Shown here: positions 37,501 to 48,995 of the stretch, in pieces | How positions within the stretch are numbered: position 1 is the first letter of the stretch | How the letters are laid out: each line of letters opens with the position of its first letter | Source of the DNA: Ancylostoma caninum | Taxonomy: Eukaryota > Nematoda > Chromadorea > Rhabditida > Ancylostomatidae | Assembly: GCA_037903475.1 (NCBI GenBank) | Contig: JBAJFG010000188.1 | Location: 930,001-994,000 of the forward strand | Direction: 5' to 3' | Length of the DNA stretch: 64,000 nucleotides | Position numbers and translations under genes: made by a program | Notes under the pieces: model-generated | Told to the model about the DNA's origin: nothing | What the model saw: the letters and a program-made list of their open reading frames with translations, nothing else | Database searches by the model: none

Positions 37501-40500
37501 TTGCAGAAGCTAAGTATTATATGGAGCTCGGAGTAAAGTAGAAGACGGAATCATCTGTGTCGATGACAACGATCCAAGGAATATTGAGTGCTTCAAGTAC
37601 CTCGGATCAAGAATTGCATCCCCAAGCGATATCTTTCGCGACGCTAATGGCGTGCCAACGCCGCGTGGATGAAGTGAAGAACAACAACGGACATATTGTG
37701 CGACAACGAAATCCCAAGCCTACTCAAGTCCAAATTCTATCGGATGGTGATAAGGCCAGTCTCCCTTTATAGAATGGAGTGGTGGACAGGCTGGGCAGCC
37801 ACGAAGGTTACCAAGCATGTCTTGCACGCAATGGAGATGCGAATATAGGGGCCAGTGGATGTAACTTTAAAAGACAAAGAACGAAGTGGTTGCTATAGCT
37901 TCGGAGTTGCACCGAAAACCTGGTAAAATGAGAAGAGCCCGGTTGCGTTGGTTTGGACAATGCAGCGTACAGAAGAGGGGTCTGTAGCCAAAACCGCACT
38001 CAACCTAGACGTCAGGGGCACTAGGCCACGCGGAAGGCCAAAGACTCGCTGGCTCGATTGCGTGATCTCCGATATGGCTGAAATGCAACTGACTACAAGG
38101 GACGCGGATAATCGGAACAAATGGAAGAGGAGATGCTGTACAGCAGATCCAGCGACTATGTGGAACAAACGCTAGGAAGAAGAAGTATTATATTTCATTT
38201 TGTAGGTTTAAAACTCAAATATATTGTTATGCCAAGAAAAACGACTACAGCATTGCATGATCAGCGATTTCGAACCGTATATGACACATACCTGAAAGGA
38301 ACAAAAGGGAAAAAAAGTACAAGGGCTCATGTTAACACCCAATATATGGATGTAACCACTTCCTTCATTCTTCAAGTATTCTAATATTTTTGGTTCCACA
38401 CCAGATAGCTTTTACCTTCCTATGTTGACAATATTTTTGCATTATTCTAATGATTCATGTTCTTTGTAACACAGGAAAAAACTCAGAATTTCTAGCACTG
38501 AGTAGCATTATCGCTTACGATTCCTAGCTTAACTTTCTTCTTTTTGCAACCTTGCCGGGACATGCTTTGACAACTTTGAATTACACAATTGCTGGGCAAG
38601 ATATTTTTATCGGGCACCCTAACATGTATGACGCCATCAATCGATACATTTCCAGAAACCACCACGCTACCAGTTGATCCGTAATAATAGTATGAAGCCG
38701 TACCTCACCTGGAAGGAACAGTTCATGAAAGATCGATGTTGCGACGAGAAGGAGGTGTACAAAGAGGTATAATTACGTTAATTTTGCAAGAATTAGCTGG
38801 ATGGTGCTCTTGAGGCAAAAAAAAAACAGGGAGCGCTAGTACAAAATTCTGGCTCGCTTTTTTTTGAATAAGCTCGCTAGCAAAAGAAATGAGCACCTAC
38901 CAGTGGAAGGCGACGAAAGTGCGCAGGAGGGAAGCGTGGGGAAAAAAGTCGGGTCTCCGTCGCTAGAGGTCCAGAGGGAAATTGTACGCAATAAAATATT
39001 AATTTAGATAATAAATAATATGCGCAATAAAAATATTAATTAAGATAATAAATAGTATGCACAATAAAAATGTTAATCTGGGTAATAAATAATAATTATT
39101 TAAAAAATACTAATAAAAAACAATTAAAAATGGAATGGTACAAGAATTTTATTTATTTTATAATATAAACTGAATTCGAATTCCGCCACTGGCACCTCCC
39201 ACTTTCCCACCGATGACACTAAAGTGGCGGGGCCACCGTTTTTTGATATATGGACCAGCTGACGCGTGCGCAATCTCACACAACCGCACGCGCGGGTGGT
39301 GCCAAGGCGCCACAAAATCCTCGAAGTATATCACCATCGCATATTAATCATTAGCTCTTCTCGTTCAGGTGCTCATAGCGTCAACTCCTCATGTTCTTCT
39401 AAATCTACTTTTGGTAGTATATCTTCTCTTCGGGACCTTTTTGATGCGTTTTGCCGATGAGATCATAGCCAAGGAGGACTTTCAGCCATCGCTGCTGTTC
39501 ACATTCACTACAATAATGACAATTGGTTAGTTTTTTATATGTCTCAAAATTGTTGCATCAATTGTTGTTAGCCGGGTAGCACACGGTTGTTAATTTGGTT
39601 TAAATGTGGTTCATAAATCAGCTTCTCGCGTCTTCGCTGAAAACAAGTTTAAGCCGGGATTTAGAAAAAAAATTAAGGACAAGAATACGAATACCACTCT
39701 AAAATTAGCAGGGGCTAGGATAAACACAAACGCGCTTAGACAACAAATGTCTAGGATGTATATGAAACAGCAACGCAACAGTTGGCGGTGCAAGCGAGGC
39801 AAGGGGCCGCGTGACAAGAGGTACGCTGCTGGTCTGTGATTGGTCAATCCATGTGCGCGTCGCGGCTACAGCCTTCTGGAGTATGAGCAGTTCTGCGTGG
39901 ATATGGACAACGTTTCTAAGCTTTATTGGGACAGATGAGTGTTTTCGGAAGCCGCAAACTGTGAGAAGGTGGCCAGCGATGTTATTTAGTGTGTCGAATT
40001 CGAAGAAACAACCTGAACTTAAAAAGCGTGTGCGTGTGGCGCGGTCGCGTCGCGGCGTACGTCTTGACCGCCATCCGAGGCAAGGCGACGGTCGGTGGGT
40101 GCAAGCGACTTTTCCTTAACTTCTATTACATGAAGTACAGAAACTCCTGCGGCCAACCCACAAGCGCAAAAGGCTCCCCGTGTGTTTAGACGTGTAAAGG
40201 CGGGAAATAGTGGGTCGGACGAGAATGGGAGCGGTGATATCAATGAAATTTGTGGATGCGCAGAAAGTCAGAGTGCCGCATTGCCGCTGGTGTAGCGCGT
40301 GCGAGCGTACCTTGACCACTGAAGTCTCCTTAAATTGGGGGAGGAAGACAAGTCATTGATTCGTAAACTGTAGAGGAAGGCGAGGCTGGCACGCGAGTGA
40401 GTGTAAACAGATTAAACGACGTCGTCTAAAAATGAATAATTCCAAGCTGTAAATTTGTTGCTCACAAAAATCTCTTCTCCATCAAATTCACATCAATGCT

Positions 40501-42552
40501 GGAATTCTCCATATAAATAAACAAATAAATAAGTAAATAATTAAATAAATAAATATGGCTCCATTTGCAGGATACGGCAGCATCTATCCAACTACCAGCT
40601 TTGGAAAAATTTGCTGTGTGGCATACTGTGTCATAGGCATACCGCTGCTCTTCCTAGTGCTCTCCAATAACGGACAGTTCCTCGCGGATGCTTACTGGAT
40701 TTTGCGAAAAAGCGTCGGAGGCAAGGTATTGATTTATCGATTGATTTTGTCACGATAGCTAGTCGTGTTTTTCAGAGCACAGGATCGAAGAGCCTACCGT
40801 TATGGCTGTCAGTGACACTGATCTGCTTGCATTCACTCGTCGGTGGGCTCATATTCAACACATGGCTGGGGCAGATGCGCTTCTTCGATGCAGTCTATTG
40901 CAGGTGGGGGTCCCACTTGTACGAGATGAATTGATAGCTTCGATATATCGATTAGCAAAAAATGGATATGTTGGTGTAACCATTCAGTAATTCCTTTGCT
41001 TCAGCTTCATTTCCATATCCACAATTGGATACGGTGACCTCGTTCCTGTTCCAGACACATGGACCCATACCATTGCTATAATGGCATTTTTGTCAGCAGG
41101 TAAGCTTTGGTCACCAAATGTGGACGAGTTTTCTGTTGTTCAGCATAACTTGGGGAAAAATGTCTAATGTTTAAGGTGTTATTATTTTATCCACGCTGTT
41201 CGAAACCTTTGGCTATTACCTGAACTACGTGCATTACATCGGCCGGTGAGCAACCAGCACTCAATTTTCTTTTCCGACCGATCGATATTACCCAAATACT
41301 GTATCGTACCATATCCCACAGGCGATTCACAGGCACCAAAGATGTCGAAATATGGTTTGGAGGACGAATGCTTACCGTGCAGGAGTTGATCACCATAGTG
41401 GCGGACCAGTTTGGAGTGAGTGATGAAAATCGATATATCGATTATTTGTATTGACCGATTTTTTCATCTACTCAAAACAGCGAAATAACAAAATCAATAT
41501 ATCGACTAATTGGCTTCCAAAGGATTTCTTCAGAATCAATATATTGATTTTTCCACTATTGTTTTGTCATCTATATGTATAAGATAGAGAATCGATAAGA
41601 TCAATAATCGATCCGATTTTGAAGAGCACTTTTTGCAGGTATGCCCGAGAAAACTCAAGACAATAATACGTGACTTGGACGACATTCTTCAAGCGGCATG
41701 TGATGACACAGTGGGTCACAATTAAGATAATCAGTCAATAATCCTTGTGATCAATCGATAATTTAGACGAGGAATCGGAGTGAAATGCTGTACAAGACGG
41801 GCGAGGTGATTCGAAATGAGGTGAGTGCTCTGCTTCTCTGGGGTCTCTCACTTTTCTTACGAATCTCAATCATCCAGCCTGTGCTCTTCTTCTCTGAACC
41901 CTCTCAGATTTCATCATCTCTCAATTGATTTACTTAATCATTAATTATTCAACATCTAATTGAAATTTTCTCTTTTCTTATTGTGTATTTTTAAATATCA
42001 CAAGTACCAGCAACATGAAAATTTATTCCACTGTCTGCATCTCGTCTTCACGTACAATATTGATTGGTTTCCTTGTCGTTAACTTAGAAAAATTGATCCA
42101 GATTTATGCAGCAATTTTCCACTAATAGAAAAATATACATTGCTTCTCTAAACCTTCTGGATGTACCACCAAAAAGGGGTGTGGCGAGAAATGGGCGTGT
42201 CTTCACCTCTGATTCAGTTACCCAACCTCGAATATCGTCATTTCAGACTCTCGTCATCGTACAGCAAGACGGAAACCATCGTACTGCTCTGGTGACGCGA
42301 GAACGAACCCCCGACATAGATGCGGCGGCCACGCCCCTTTGTCGGATGAAAACTAGTCCCAGCGTCGCGAAGCTCATCGCTAAAGACGCAGAGAACGTAA
42401 GCTGCGACAGTGGTTAAAGATGCAGAGGAAGACTATTCAAAACGAGGTTCTTACAGGCCCTTCATGCGCTGCGAGTGATCCACCACAAACTGAACAAGCA
42501 GCCAATCAGACAACACTTAATGGTGGATGAACAACGACGCAGAAGTGAATGA
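34509..42552 (+). CDS. two-pore-domain potassium channel (TWK/K2P family), twelve exons
   Basis: This is a potassium leak channel of the plasma membrane. Exons: 34509-34589, 38656-38766, 39369-39525, 40571-40725, 40776-40903, 41005-41099, 41176-41245, 41322-41415, 41639-41710, 41767-41820, 42247-42396 and 42457-42552. Phase is continuous and predicts 420 residues. The order is TM1 (about 73-90, LLNLLLVVYLLFGTFLM), filter 1 TIGYG (115-119), TM2 (AYCVIGIPLLFLVLS), TM3 (LPLWLSVTLICLHSLVGGL), filter 2 TIGYGD (217-222), TM4 (after DTWTHTIAIMAFLSAG), then a cytoplasmic tail ending in DEQRRRSE. The duplicated pore signature identifies the family with confidence. Only about 11 residues separate TM1 from the first pore helix; most K2P channels have about 50-70 there. 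The first exon, joined by a 4.07-kb intron, is less certain than the rest. Confidence 0.9.
35596..35756 (+). CDS. candidate extra exon in first intron of the channel gene
   Basis: A GC-richer patch reads openly after an acceptor CCCACAG and before a donor CAG|GTGAAT. It encodes an acidic segment (DIDPICVGEVSDSLSDVVFE). Entry phase 0 fits exon 1 of the channel, but exit phase 2 does not fit the exon at 38656, so another exon would be needed. It may be an alternative exon of the channel, part of another gene, or chance. Confidence 0.3.
36776..38173 (+). pseudogene. degenerate RTE-type non-LTR retrotransposon (reverse transcriptase and C-terminus)
   Basis: Frame-shifted pieces follow the order of an RTE reverse transcriptase. 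First is AVKKMKPNNVPDD, then, after a frameshift, PEVWQMSTTVPIWKETGD and CKFVKSCSTIDSIHA. Next is the catalytic box as YADN near 37398-37413 (functional copies have YADD), then ECFKYLGSRIAS. The C-terminal tail includes RRARLRWFGQ and RPRGRPKTRWLD, ending near ADPATMWNKR. Several frameshifts, stops and the lost catalytic aspartate make it dead. It sits in the first intron of the potassium channel, in the same orientation. The endonuclease region is missing or unrecognisable. Confidence 0.8.
38937..39210. repeat. AT-rich repeat with 38-bp tandem units in a channel intron
   Basis: In intron 2 of the channel gene, GCAATAAAAATATTAATTAA-type units of about 38 bp repeat three times (38988-39100). 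The segment before them (GAAAAAAGTCGGGTCTCCGT) is the inverted counterpart of the sequence near 23705-23745. It looks like a dispersed AT-rich element. Confidence 0.5.
39780..40430. other. GC-rich stretch in intron 3 of the channel gene
   Basis: The intron between the two halves of the first pore holds about 650 bp of CpG-rich sequence (for example GTGTGGCGCGGTCGCGTCGC). Overlapping short open frames occur on both strands, and a CCAAT-like TGATTGGTCAAT lies near 39838. No domain is visible. It could be an internal promoter or decayed repeat. Confidence 0.3.
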
Positions 42553-43353
42553 GTGCTCGCATGCGGGTCCTGTAGCGAATGGACCACTCAGCTCAAAAAT
42601 GATCGGAGTAGCCTTTCCAGCTAACACATTCCGTGAAATATCTCCATTTCGGGTTGTGCAGTGACTTGTCGTTTTTATTACAGACGTTGATGTGTATTTG
42701 CGTAGGATACACAAGCAATCTAGTCTCTTTGGGTTTGCATGTACAGATGTACAGTAGTTTACAGAGGTACAGTATTATTTGTGTAGATAATGCTTAGATT
42801 TGAATCACTTATATCATCAGGTCAATTCACGTTGTACAATCTTGTCTTGTATTACTAAAATAGGGCATTTGAACCCGGTGTACAACTCTGAGCTTTAATT
42901 TTGTTACAGATATCTTAATAAATAATAAATTTGCTATGTTGACGATTTTGCCACTCAAGGACGGTAAATTTAATCATTCTTCCTTTTTTCGGCTCATTTC
43001 TAGCGAACATTCTTCAGTCCTCATGGACACATTGGTGCCATTTATTATTATTCTAGATATTATTCTAGACGGTGTACCCGGCTTCGTTCGGTTCTTCAAT
43101 TTCCCCCGGCCATTTAAAGCTGATGCCAACACCTGTTGAACGAAAGAATCCTTTCAAAATGGTCATGACTTTGTGAGCAGCTTAAGCAGCCCTTTTAACT
43201 CCGTCCCCCTTACCTAAAAAATGGTGTGAAGCTGCCTGACTGGTGAATAAATTCTTCTAAAATGCTTGCCTTATCCACGCCTCCTAAAGCGCTTGTCTTA
43301 TCCACGCTCAGCGTTTCGGAAAATCCCAGAGCGCACGTTTCACCGACCCGTGT
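42553..43353. other. 3' flank of the channel gene
   Basis: It contains the presumed 3' UTR (AATAAATAATAAATT near 42918) and the start of a repeat (TACCCGGCTTCGTTCGG near 43075). No further coding exon seen. Confidence 0.4.
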
Positions 43354-43870
43354 GCAAGAATGCCGAAAAGTCAATAAAACAGATAAATCGATATTTCGGT
43401 CAAAACGGTTATTATATTCGTGTTCAGCGCATTGACATACCCCGGTAGACATGTCTTTACACCCCAGTGGGCAAGAATAGCGAAAAGTCAATAAAATCGA
43501 TAGATCGATATTTCGCCAAAAAGGTTGCCATATTCGTGTTCGACGTGTTGAGGAACCCTAGTAAGCGTGTTCTCGCCAGTCCCTAGGCAAAAATAGCGAA
43601 AGATCAATAAAATCGATAAATTGATAGTGTCATACAAAACGGTTGCCATATTTGTGTTCAGCGCGTTGAGATATTCCAGTAGACATGTCGTTACCACCCC
43701 GTGGGCAAGAATGGCGAAAAATCAATAAAATCGATAAATCGGTGTTTTGGCGCAAAATGTTTGTCATATTCGTGTTCAGCATATTGAGGAACCCTAGTAG
43801 GCATGTCCTCGCCGGCTCCTGGGCAAAAACAGCGAAAAATCAATAAAATCGATATAATCAATAAACCAGT
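43354..43870. repeat. minisatellite, period 116-118 bp, about 4.4 copies
   Basis: Unit starts (GCAAGAATAGCGAAAA variants) fall at 43354, 43471, 43587, 43705 and 43823. Each unit carries AATCAATAAAATCGATAAAT and, later, CATATTCGTGTTCAGC. Units differ at many positions, so the array is moderately old. ATCGAT is present in most units. Short minus-strand open frames across it are array artefacts. Confidence 0.85.
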
Positions 43871-46202
43871 CGATAATCCCAGACGCAAAGTAGCCTATAA
43901 TCTTCGCCGGCTCACGAAGAACCTACATGCAAAATTTGGTGCCAATCGGATCACTCTCCGCGATTTCTATTCCGAGCACACAAACTTTCACTTTTATATA
44001 TACAAATTTATGTTTATATTTATTATTTATATTGTTTAAACTCTCATTTGAACTATACTCCTCTGAAAAATCCTCCAATGTTTTACTTTCCTTCAATTAA
44101 TTACCTCTTTTCCTCCTAATTTGTCGAGTTGTTTTTCCTTTATTTTTTCAGTTTCATAATTCACATAATCCTCCATCAAAAGACTGCAGGAGGTATTAGA
44201 ACTGTTATCTCAAACAACCTTTTGAAATTGTCGAAAGGGGGGGGGGCTATTTGGTGTGCTGATCACGCGTATCAACTTTATTTCGCGGCGCACTGTTGAT
44301 TTCCTTACGGAATTGGCAATTTATTCGGCCTCGTTACAGTAACTATGTATATTGTAACGGTACAAAAATAGTATTGTGAATTTCCCGTAGAAATTTGCCC
44401 CTATGAGAGTAGAACTACCCGAATAGTGCCGTTCGCTCAGCTATTCACAATTTCCAAGGGTTCGCCGTTTTTGAGTAGGGACAGCACCTCTGAAGATATC
44501 AAATGGACTAAATGTGAAGATGAAAAGTAAAGATAATAGATGGATTAAATATAAAGAGATAAATTTGAAAATTGAGCAGAAATTGTTGTGGAATTCTGTC
44601 TACTGAAAAAGGTTTCTGCGAACATGAGGCTACGTCTTTTCCTTGTAATTCCCTTATAAAATTTTAAAAGAAATGTTATGTGGTTGAAATCTCAGTACAA
44701 GAAACTCCCTCACAAGCAAGGCTCCATTTCGTTTTCGTGTTTGAGCTTTTGGCAGATTCTGAATCTGATCGATACGCTGAACCCAGCGCTGTACATAAAA
44801 TGTGATAAAAAGGTCTGTAAACACGATTTTTTTCGAACATTTTTTTTTGGGACGAGATCTGGAACAGTTCACCGAACCAAGCTGATGCATAAACTGTTGA
44901 TCTTATCGATCGGACACGTCAGGACGTGTAAGCCAAAGCTGCAGCTGTGGCGGGCAGGTCAGCACTCACGGACCGCTCCGTCTAAATAGACCGAGAGATC
45001 TGCACTTTGGTACCTACCGAAAACGAAGTTTTCGTCACTTTTTCTGACCGATGATGCAAATTCTTGAAACCAGCGTGGCAAGGAGATTTCTAGCAAGGGA
45101 AACGAGATAGTACACTGCGTTTGAGCGAGGTCCACAGCTCACGCCAAAGCGCACATAGTATGACACTTTGATTGACCATATACATATTTCACTAGTATCA
45201 CCGTTCTTGTCCAGTCCTCCTGCCGCCGATTCTAATCTATCCAGACAGATGGTGGGGTGCGTGCATCAGCATCTGTACCAGTGAAGTTCCCTGTATATCT
45301 ATGAGCCATTTGCATTCGTTTCTCAGAGATCGCATAGGGAACAATTTCGTACGAGACTTCACGAATAGAATCGCGACTGCGACACCGACGTGTGATGAAT
45401 CGTAAGGTAAAATGGTATCGCTGCTTTACGATTGGTGTGTGCACCATGCAACAGCTTCACGGCCTCCTTTTTCCCTACAGTGTGGAGAGAAAGTGAATTG
45501 TCAATGCCCACTTCGCAATGGGAGCAGTCCCACGTCACTCGTTAACGCACGTTGATCCGGGTAAACCCAAATGTCGACTCTATGACGGCTAACACCTATC
45601 AACCTATCAACCGCCTACATCAGTTAGATTATCCAAGGTCAGCGAGTCAACAGAACGCAAACTTACCCGACGTTAACATAGACGTCAACACATTTACACT
45701 AGGAAATCTCACTAATGCATCGAGACCCCAGGTTAGATTTTTACCTCGAGTTGGTTTTCCCCTCACTCAAAGTGTAATACAATGCATTAGAGAATTGACC
45801 CACATTTCCTCTAGCCAATCCACCTATTGAAAGCAAGCATATAATTTATTGCGAATATCGCTCTGACAATGGCAATGACATACGACTGTATCTGTTGGCC
45901 ATACGAATCTTCACCTAGCACTAAAAAACTGCTAAACAGCAAGCTGGACTCCTAGGAACCATCACCTAATTATTTCAAGACCACTGAAAAGCGTTTGATA
46001 TGTAGCGTACCATTCAGAACCGGAGCAAAAGGAGCAAAATGACAGAACACCTGGGAAAATGTCACGATATGGCACCAAAGCGGACATAGAATCTCTTCTG
46101 AAGCAACCACAGAAAGGAAAGGAGAAGCACGATCCAAACGCTTAGAGAGGCAGCGCGCAGAAGCACTTACATGACCTCTGTTGTTACTATCTATTAATAC
46201 TC
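43871..46202. other. intergenic with repeat fragments
   Basis: It includes a run of 10 G (44237-44246), a copy of the dispersed repeat at 45550-45735, and a segment at 45130-45215 that resembles 2085-2150 (GCACTTTGATTG-type and ATATTTCACT-TATCACC blocks). No gene supported; the 103-codon plus frame at 44678 has no recognisable motif. Confidence 0.45.
45550..45735 (+). repeat. dispersed repeat family, copy 3
   Basis: GTCAACACATTTACACTAGG followed by CTAATGCATCGAGACCCCA matches copies at 27905-28060 and 31010-31215. Further upstream blocks (ACACCTATCAACCTATCAAC) align with 31045-31070. Confidence 0.5.
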
Positions 46203-48256
46203 TTAGTAGTTCATGGATTTTTTGATGGCATCAATTAGTCTCCATTTCGTGGGCAAGTAGAACGGCTCGTAGACGTGCGGGAAAGGTGTGTCAAAGCCAC
46301 AGACTCGTTCGATCGGCGATTCAAGGTGCAAGAAACAACGGCGCTGAACAAACGATATCCGAATGCCACTAGACAACACTATAATTCCATGTTGAACCAT
46401 CTTTTACCTGGACAGATGCTGCTATCTCTGCTCCGAATCCTGAAGTGATCGGCGCTTCGTGTGTCACAATAAGGCGACCTGTCTTCTCCACGCTCTGAAT
46501 GTTTAAAAAAATAATTCTTGAGGTATTATGAGACTAACTGAAGCTCTTTCCACCACACTTCTGACACAACCCACTTTTACAATAGTGTCTTCATCCCATG
46601 GAACAATCGTTTGCAGGTCAATAACTTCCACGTTCACGCCCAATTGTTCCTTAGCAATTTGTGCTGCTTCAAGAGCGACATGCACTTGAGTGGCCCAAGC
46701 CACAATTGTCAAATCGGATCCTGAATAATGTAAGCATTAAATCCACAAAATCAACAGTTTTGCAGCTTGCGCACCTTCCTTCACAACCTCCGCCTGACTT
46801 AGTGGAAGCATATAGTCTCCAGTGGGTACATCCTCGGCAGCTAACCGATATAGAATCTAAGATTTATTCTATAATAAGCATGAAATTAAACGTGGTGAGA
46901 GAAAATTACCACCTTTGGTTCAAAGAAAATACATGGGTTTGGATCGCGAATGCATGACAGAAGCAATCCCTTCGCCTGCACGGGACCACGTGGAATAACA
47001 ACCTAAAATGATGACCTGTTCAGGGCAGATCGCATTTTTCATGAATACAAAAAGTAAAACCACAAGAACATTTTCAGTCGTTACGGGATACGCAAATAAA
47101 CTGGTGTTCGCATTATAATGTAATGACATCATAACGTGATGGCACTCAAAAGCACATATTCTACTACAGATAACGGATCCATTGAATTTTCTTCTTAGAT
47201 AATAGCGAGAAGAAATAGAAAAATCTTTGGAAATTCAATTAGTAGGACAAATGCAAAGATTCAACTAGCATCCATTAAAGTTATTTGCCACCATAATGAC
47301 TGTGAAACAGATTGGAGAGAACTCACCTTCAGCCCAGGTGTATGGGTGAAATTCGCTTCAGGACTCTGTGAATGATACAGGCCACCGTGTCCAACAGCTC
47401 CATATGTGGCTCGCACAGTGAGCGCACCACAGTTGAACATATCTCCACTGCGATACCGATACTTGGCTGCTTCATTGACAAGCTATAAATCAACAAAATC
47501 AAAGAGAACTTTAGAAACAAAGAAAAACTAGCCACTGTCTACCTGATCATATGCCGGGAAGATGTAATCGCCAAACTGAACCTCAGCGATCGCTGTGCTT
47601 CCACCTACAGCGGCTCCAATCGCGAAACCAACGATACCTTGTTCACAAAGAGGAGTGTTGAATACCCGTTCCTCACCTTAAACACACAAAATCCATAAAG
47701 TAGATGAATTCTGACTCTTAATTTCGACTCCCTAATTATAACTGACCAAACTTATCCTTTAGTCCCACGGAGCACCTGAACACACCCCCAAATGCCACGT
47801 CTTCTCCAAAAACCAAGGCACTTTCATCTGCTGCCAATGCTATGTGCAGTGCGCTGTTTACGGCTTGGCAAAGGTTCATCTTTTCCACAGGGCCACCAGC
47901 TGAAACGACGTTGGAAAGGTTCAAATTCGGGAACTAATCAGTCTGAAAGGGCTTTACGACAAGCCATAAACATGGAGCAATCTCGCTACCCTCACCAGTT
48001 CCAAAAACAAGAGGTTAAAAGTAATTTACCATGATATGAAGATAGCAAAATCTCGATTCACTTCTAGCTTTGCATTTTATTCCGCAAAGAAGCATACTGT
48101 ATAAAACAATGAAAACTCGTGCTAGAAACTCTTACCACTGGCGACCTCTGGCTTTACGCCAGATGGCATATATGTGAAGTGAGCAGCGGTACGCTGGGAC
48201 TGCTGCAGCAGTCGAGGTGCATTTCTAAGGGCTAGTGTGAGAGTTCTGGATGTCAT
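46203..48256 (-). CDS. BCKDHB: branched-chain 2-oxoacid dehydrogenase E1 subunit beta
   Basis: This is the beta subunit of the thiamine-dependent E1 of the mitochondrial branched-chain ketoacid dehydrogenase complex, which oxidises the ketoacids of leucine, isoleucine and valine. Exons: 48256-48136, 47899-47747, 47676-47543, 47482-47327, 47002-46913, 46856-46775, 46720-46575, 46494-46408 and 46343-46203. Phases join to 369 residues. Recognisable blocks include [59 protein letters not shown] and the end [13 protein letters not shown]. The N-terminus ([20 protein letters not shown]) is basic and fits a mitochondrial presequence. A TTTTTTGCAG acceptor ends at 48259, two bases before the ATG, indicating spliced-leader addition. 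The donor after exon 5 could be three bases further on. It is the downstream partner of the ZC3H15 homologue. Confidence 0.95.
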
Positions 48257-48995
48257 GGCTGCAAAAAAAATGATAAAATTCAAACATAGTGCTCTGAAAC
48301 GAGGGGTAGATGACTTGTGCAGAATCAGCCTCAACACGGACCTTTAAATTCACGACATATAATGTCATGAAGATTTCTGCGTGTTGAATAAGTGTCATTT
48401 ACATAGCAACCTTCAAGGTAAGTAAACAAAGAAACGGGCAGAAAGATGGTCAATCGAGCGGAAAAGTGAAAATATGCATAACACACAAAAAAAAACAAAG
48501 TGGTATAATTATTGATTAACAACTTCACTTCAATCTAAAGTATGAGGTTGTATAGAACATTTATCTCGGTTATAAACATTGGACACCAGTACCTCACCCA
48601 AACAATTAAGAGCAGGATTAGTGGCCACTGAAAACATCGTCGCATTCACCGATAGTCATTGGGAGTCATACAAATACCAAATCAAGCACGACTTCAAGCC
48701 CAGATTCAACAAAAATTCACAAATAACGACTATCAAACAACATGTGACTAACAAATGTCTAACTCTAATACCCAGGTTTAAGAAAGTTACCGTAAAATGG
48801 AAAGAAGACAACAGGGCCAACCGAGTACCAAAGGGTAAAAGAAGACTTATTCAGTAGTTCTGTCCAGGTATAGAAATTTCTTTAATAAAACAGTTATTAC
48901 GAGGTGATGTGGTTATGGATAAACCAGGCCACGTGAAATCAGCACATTTTTGGATTGTCTTAAGAGAGAATCGATATGCAAAGTATCACAGTAAA
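48257..48995 (-). promoter_or_regulatory. intercistronic region with trans-splice acceptor
   Basis: It separates the stop of the ZC3H15 homologue (48996) from the BCKDHB start by 739 bases. The acceptor TTTTTTTTGCAG ends at 48259, immediately before the start codon. This is where SL2-type (or SL1) trans-splicing of a downstream operon gene would occur. The plus-strand 92-codon frame at 48579-48857 has no family signature and is probably not a gene. Confidence 0.6.

Noticed and set aside
46503..46712. C-terminal extension [13 protein letters not shown] on BCKDHB
   Set aside because: This is intron 7 read through. Ending the exon at DTIVK and resuming at [15 protein letters not shown] restores the family sequence.
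48579..48857. 92-codon plus ORF in the intercistronic region
   Set aside because: Basic low-complexity frame with no family signature, opposite to the direction of the operon transcript.
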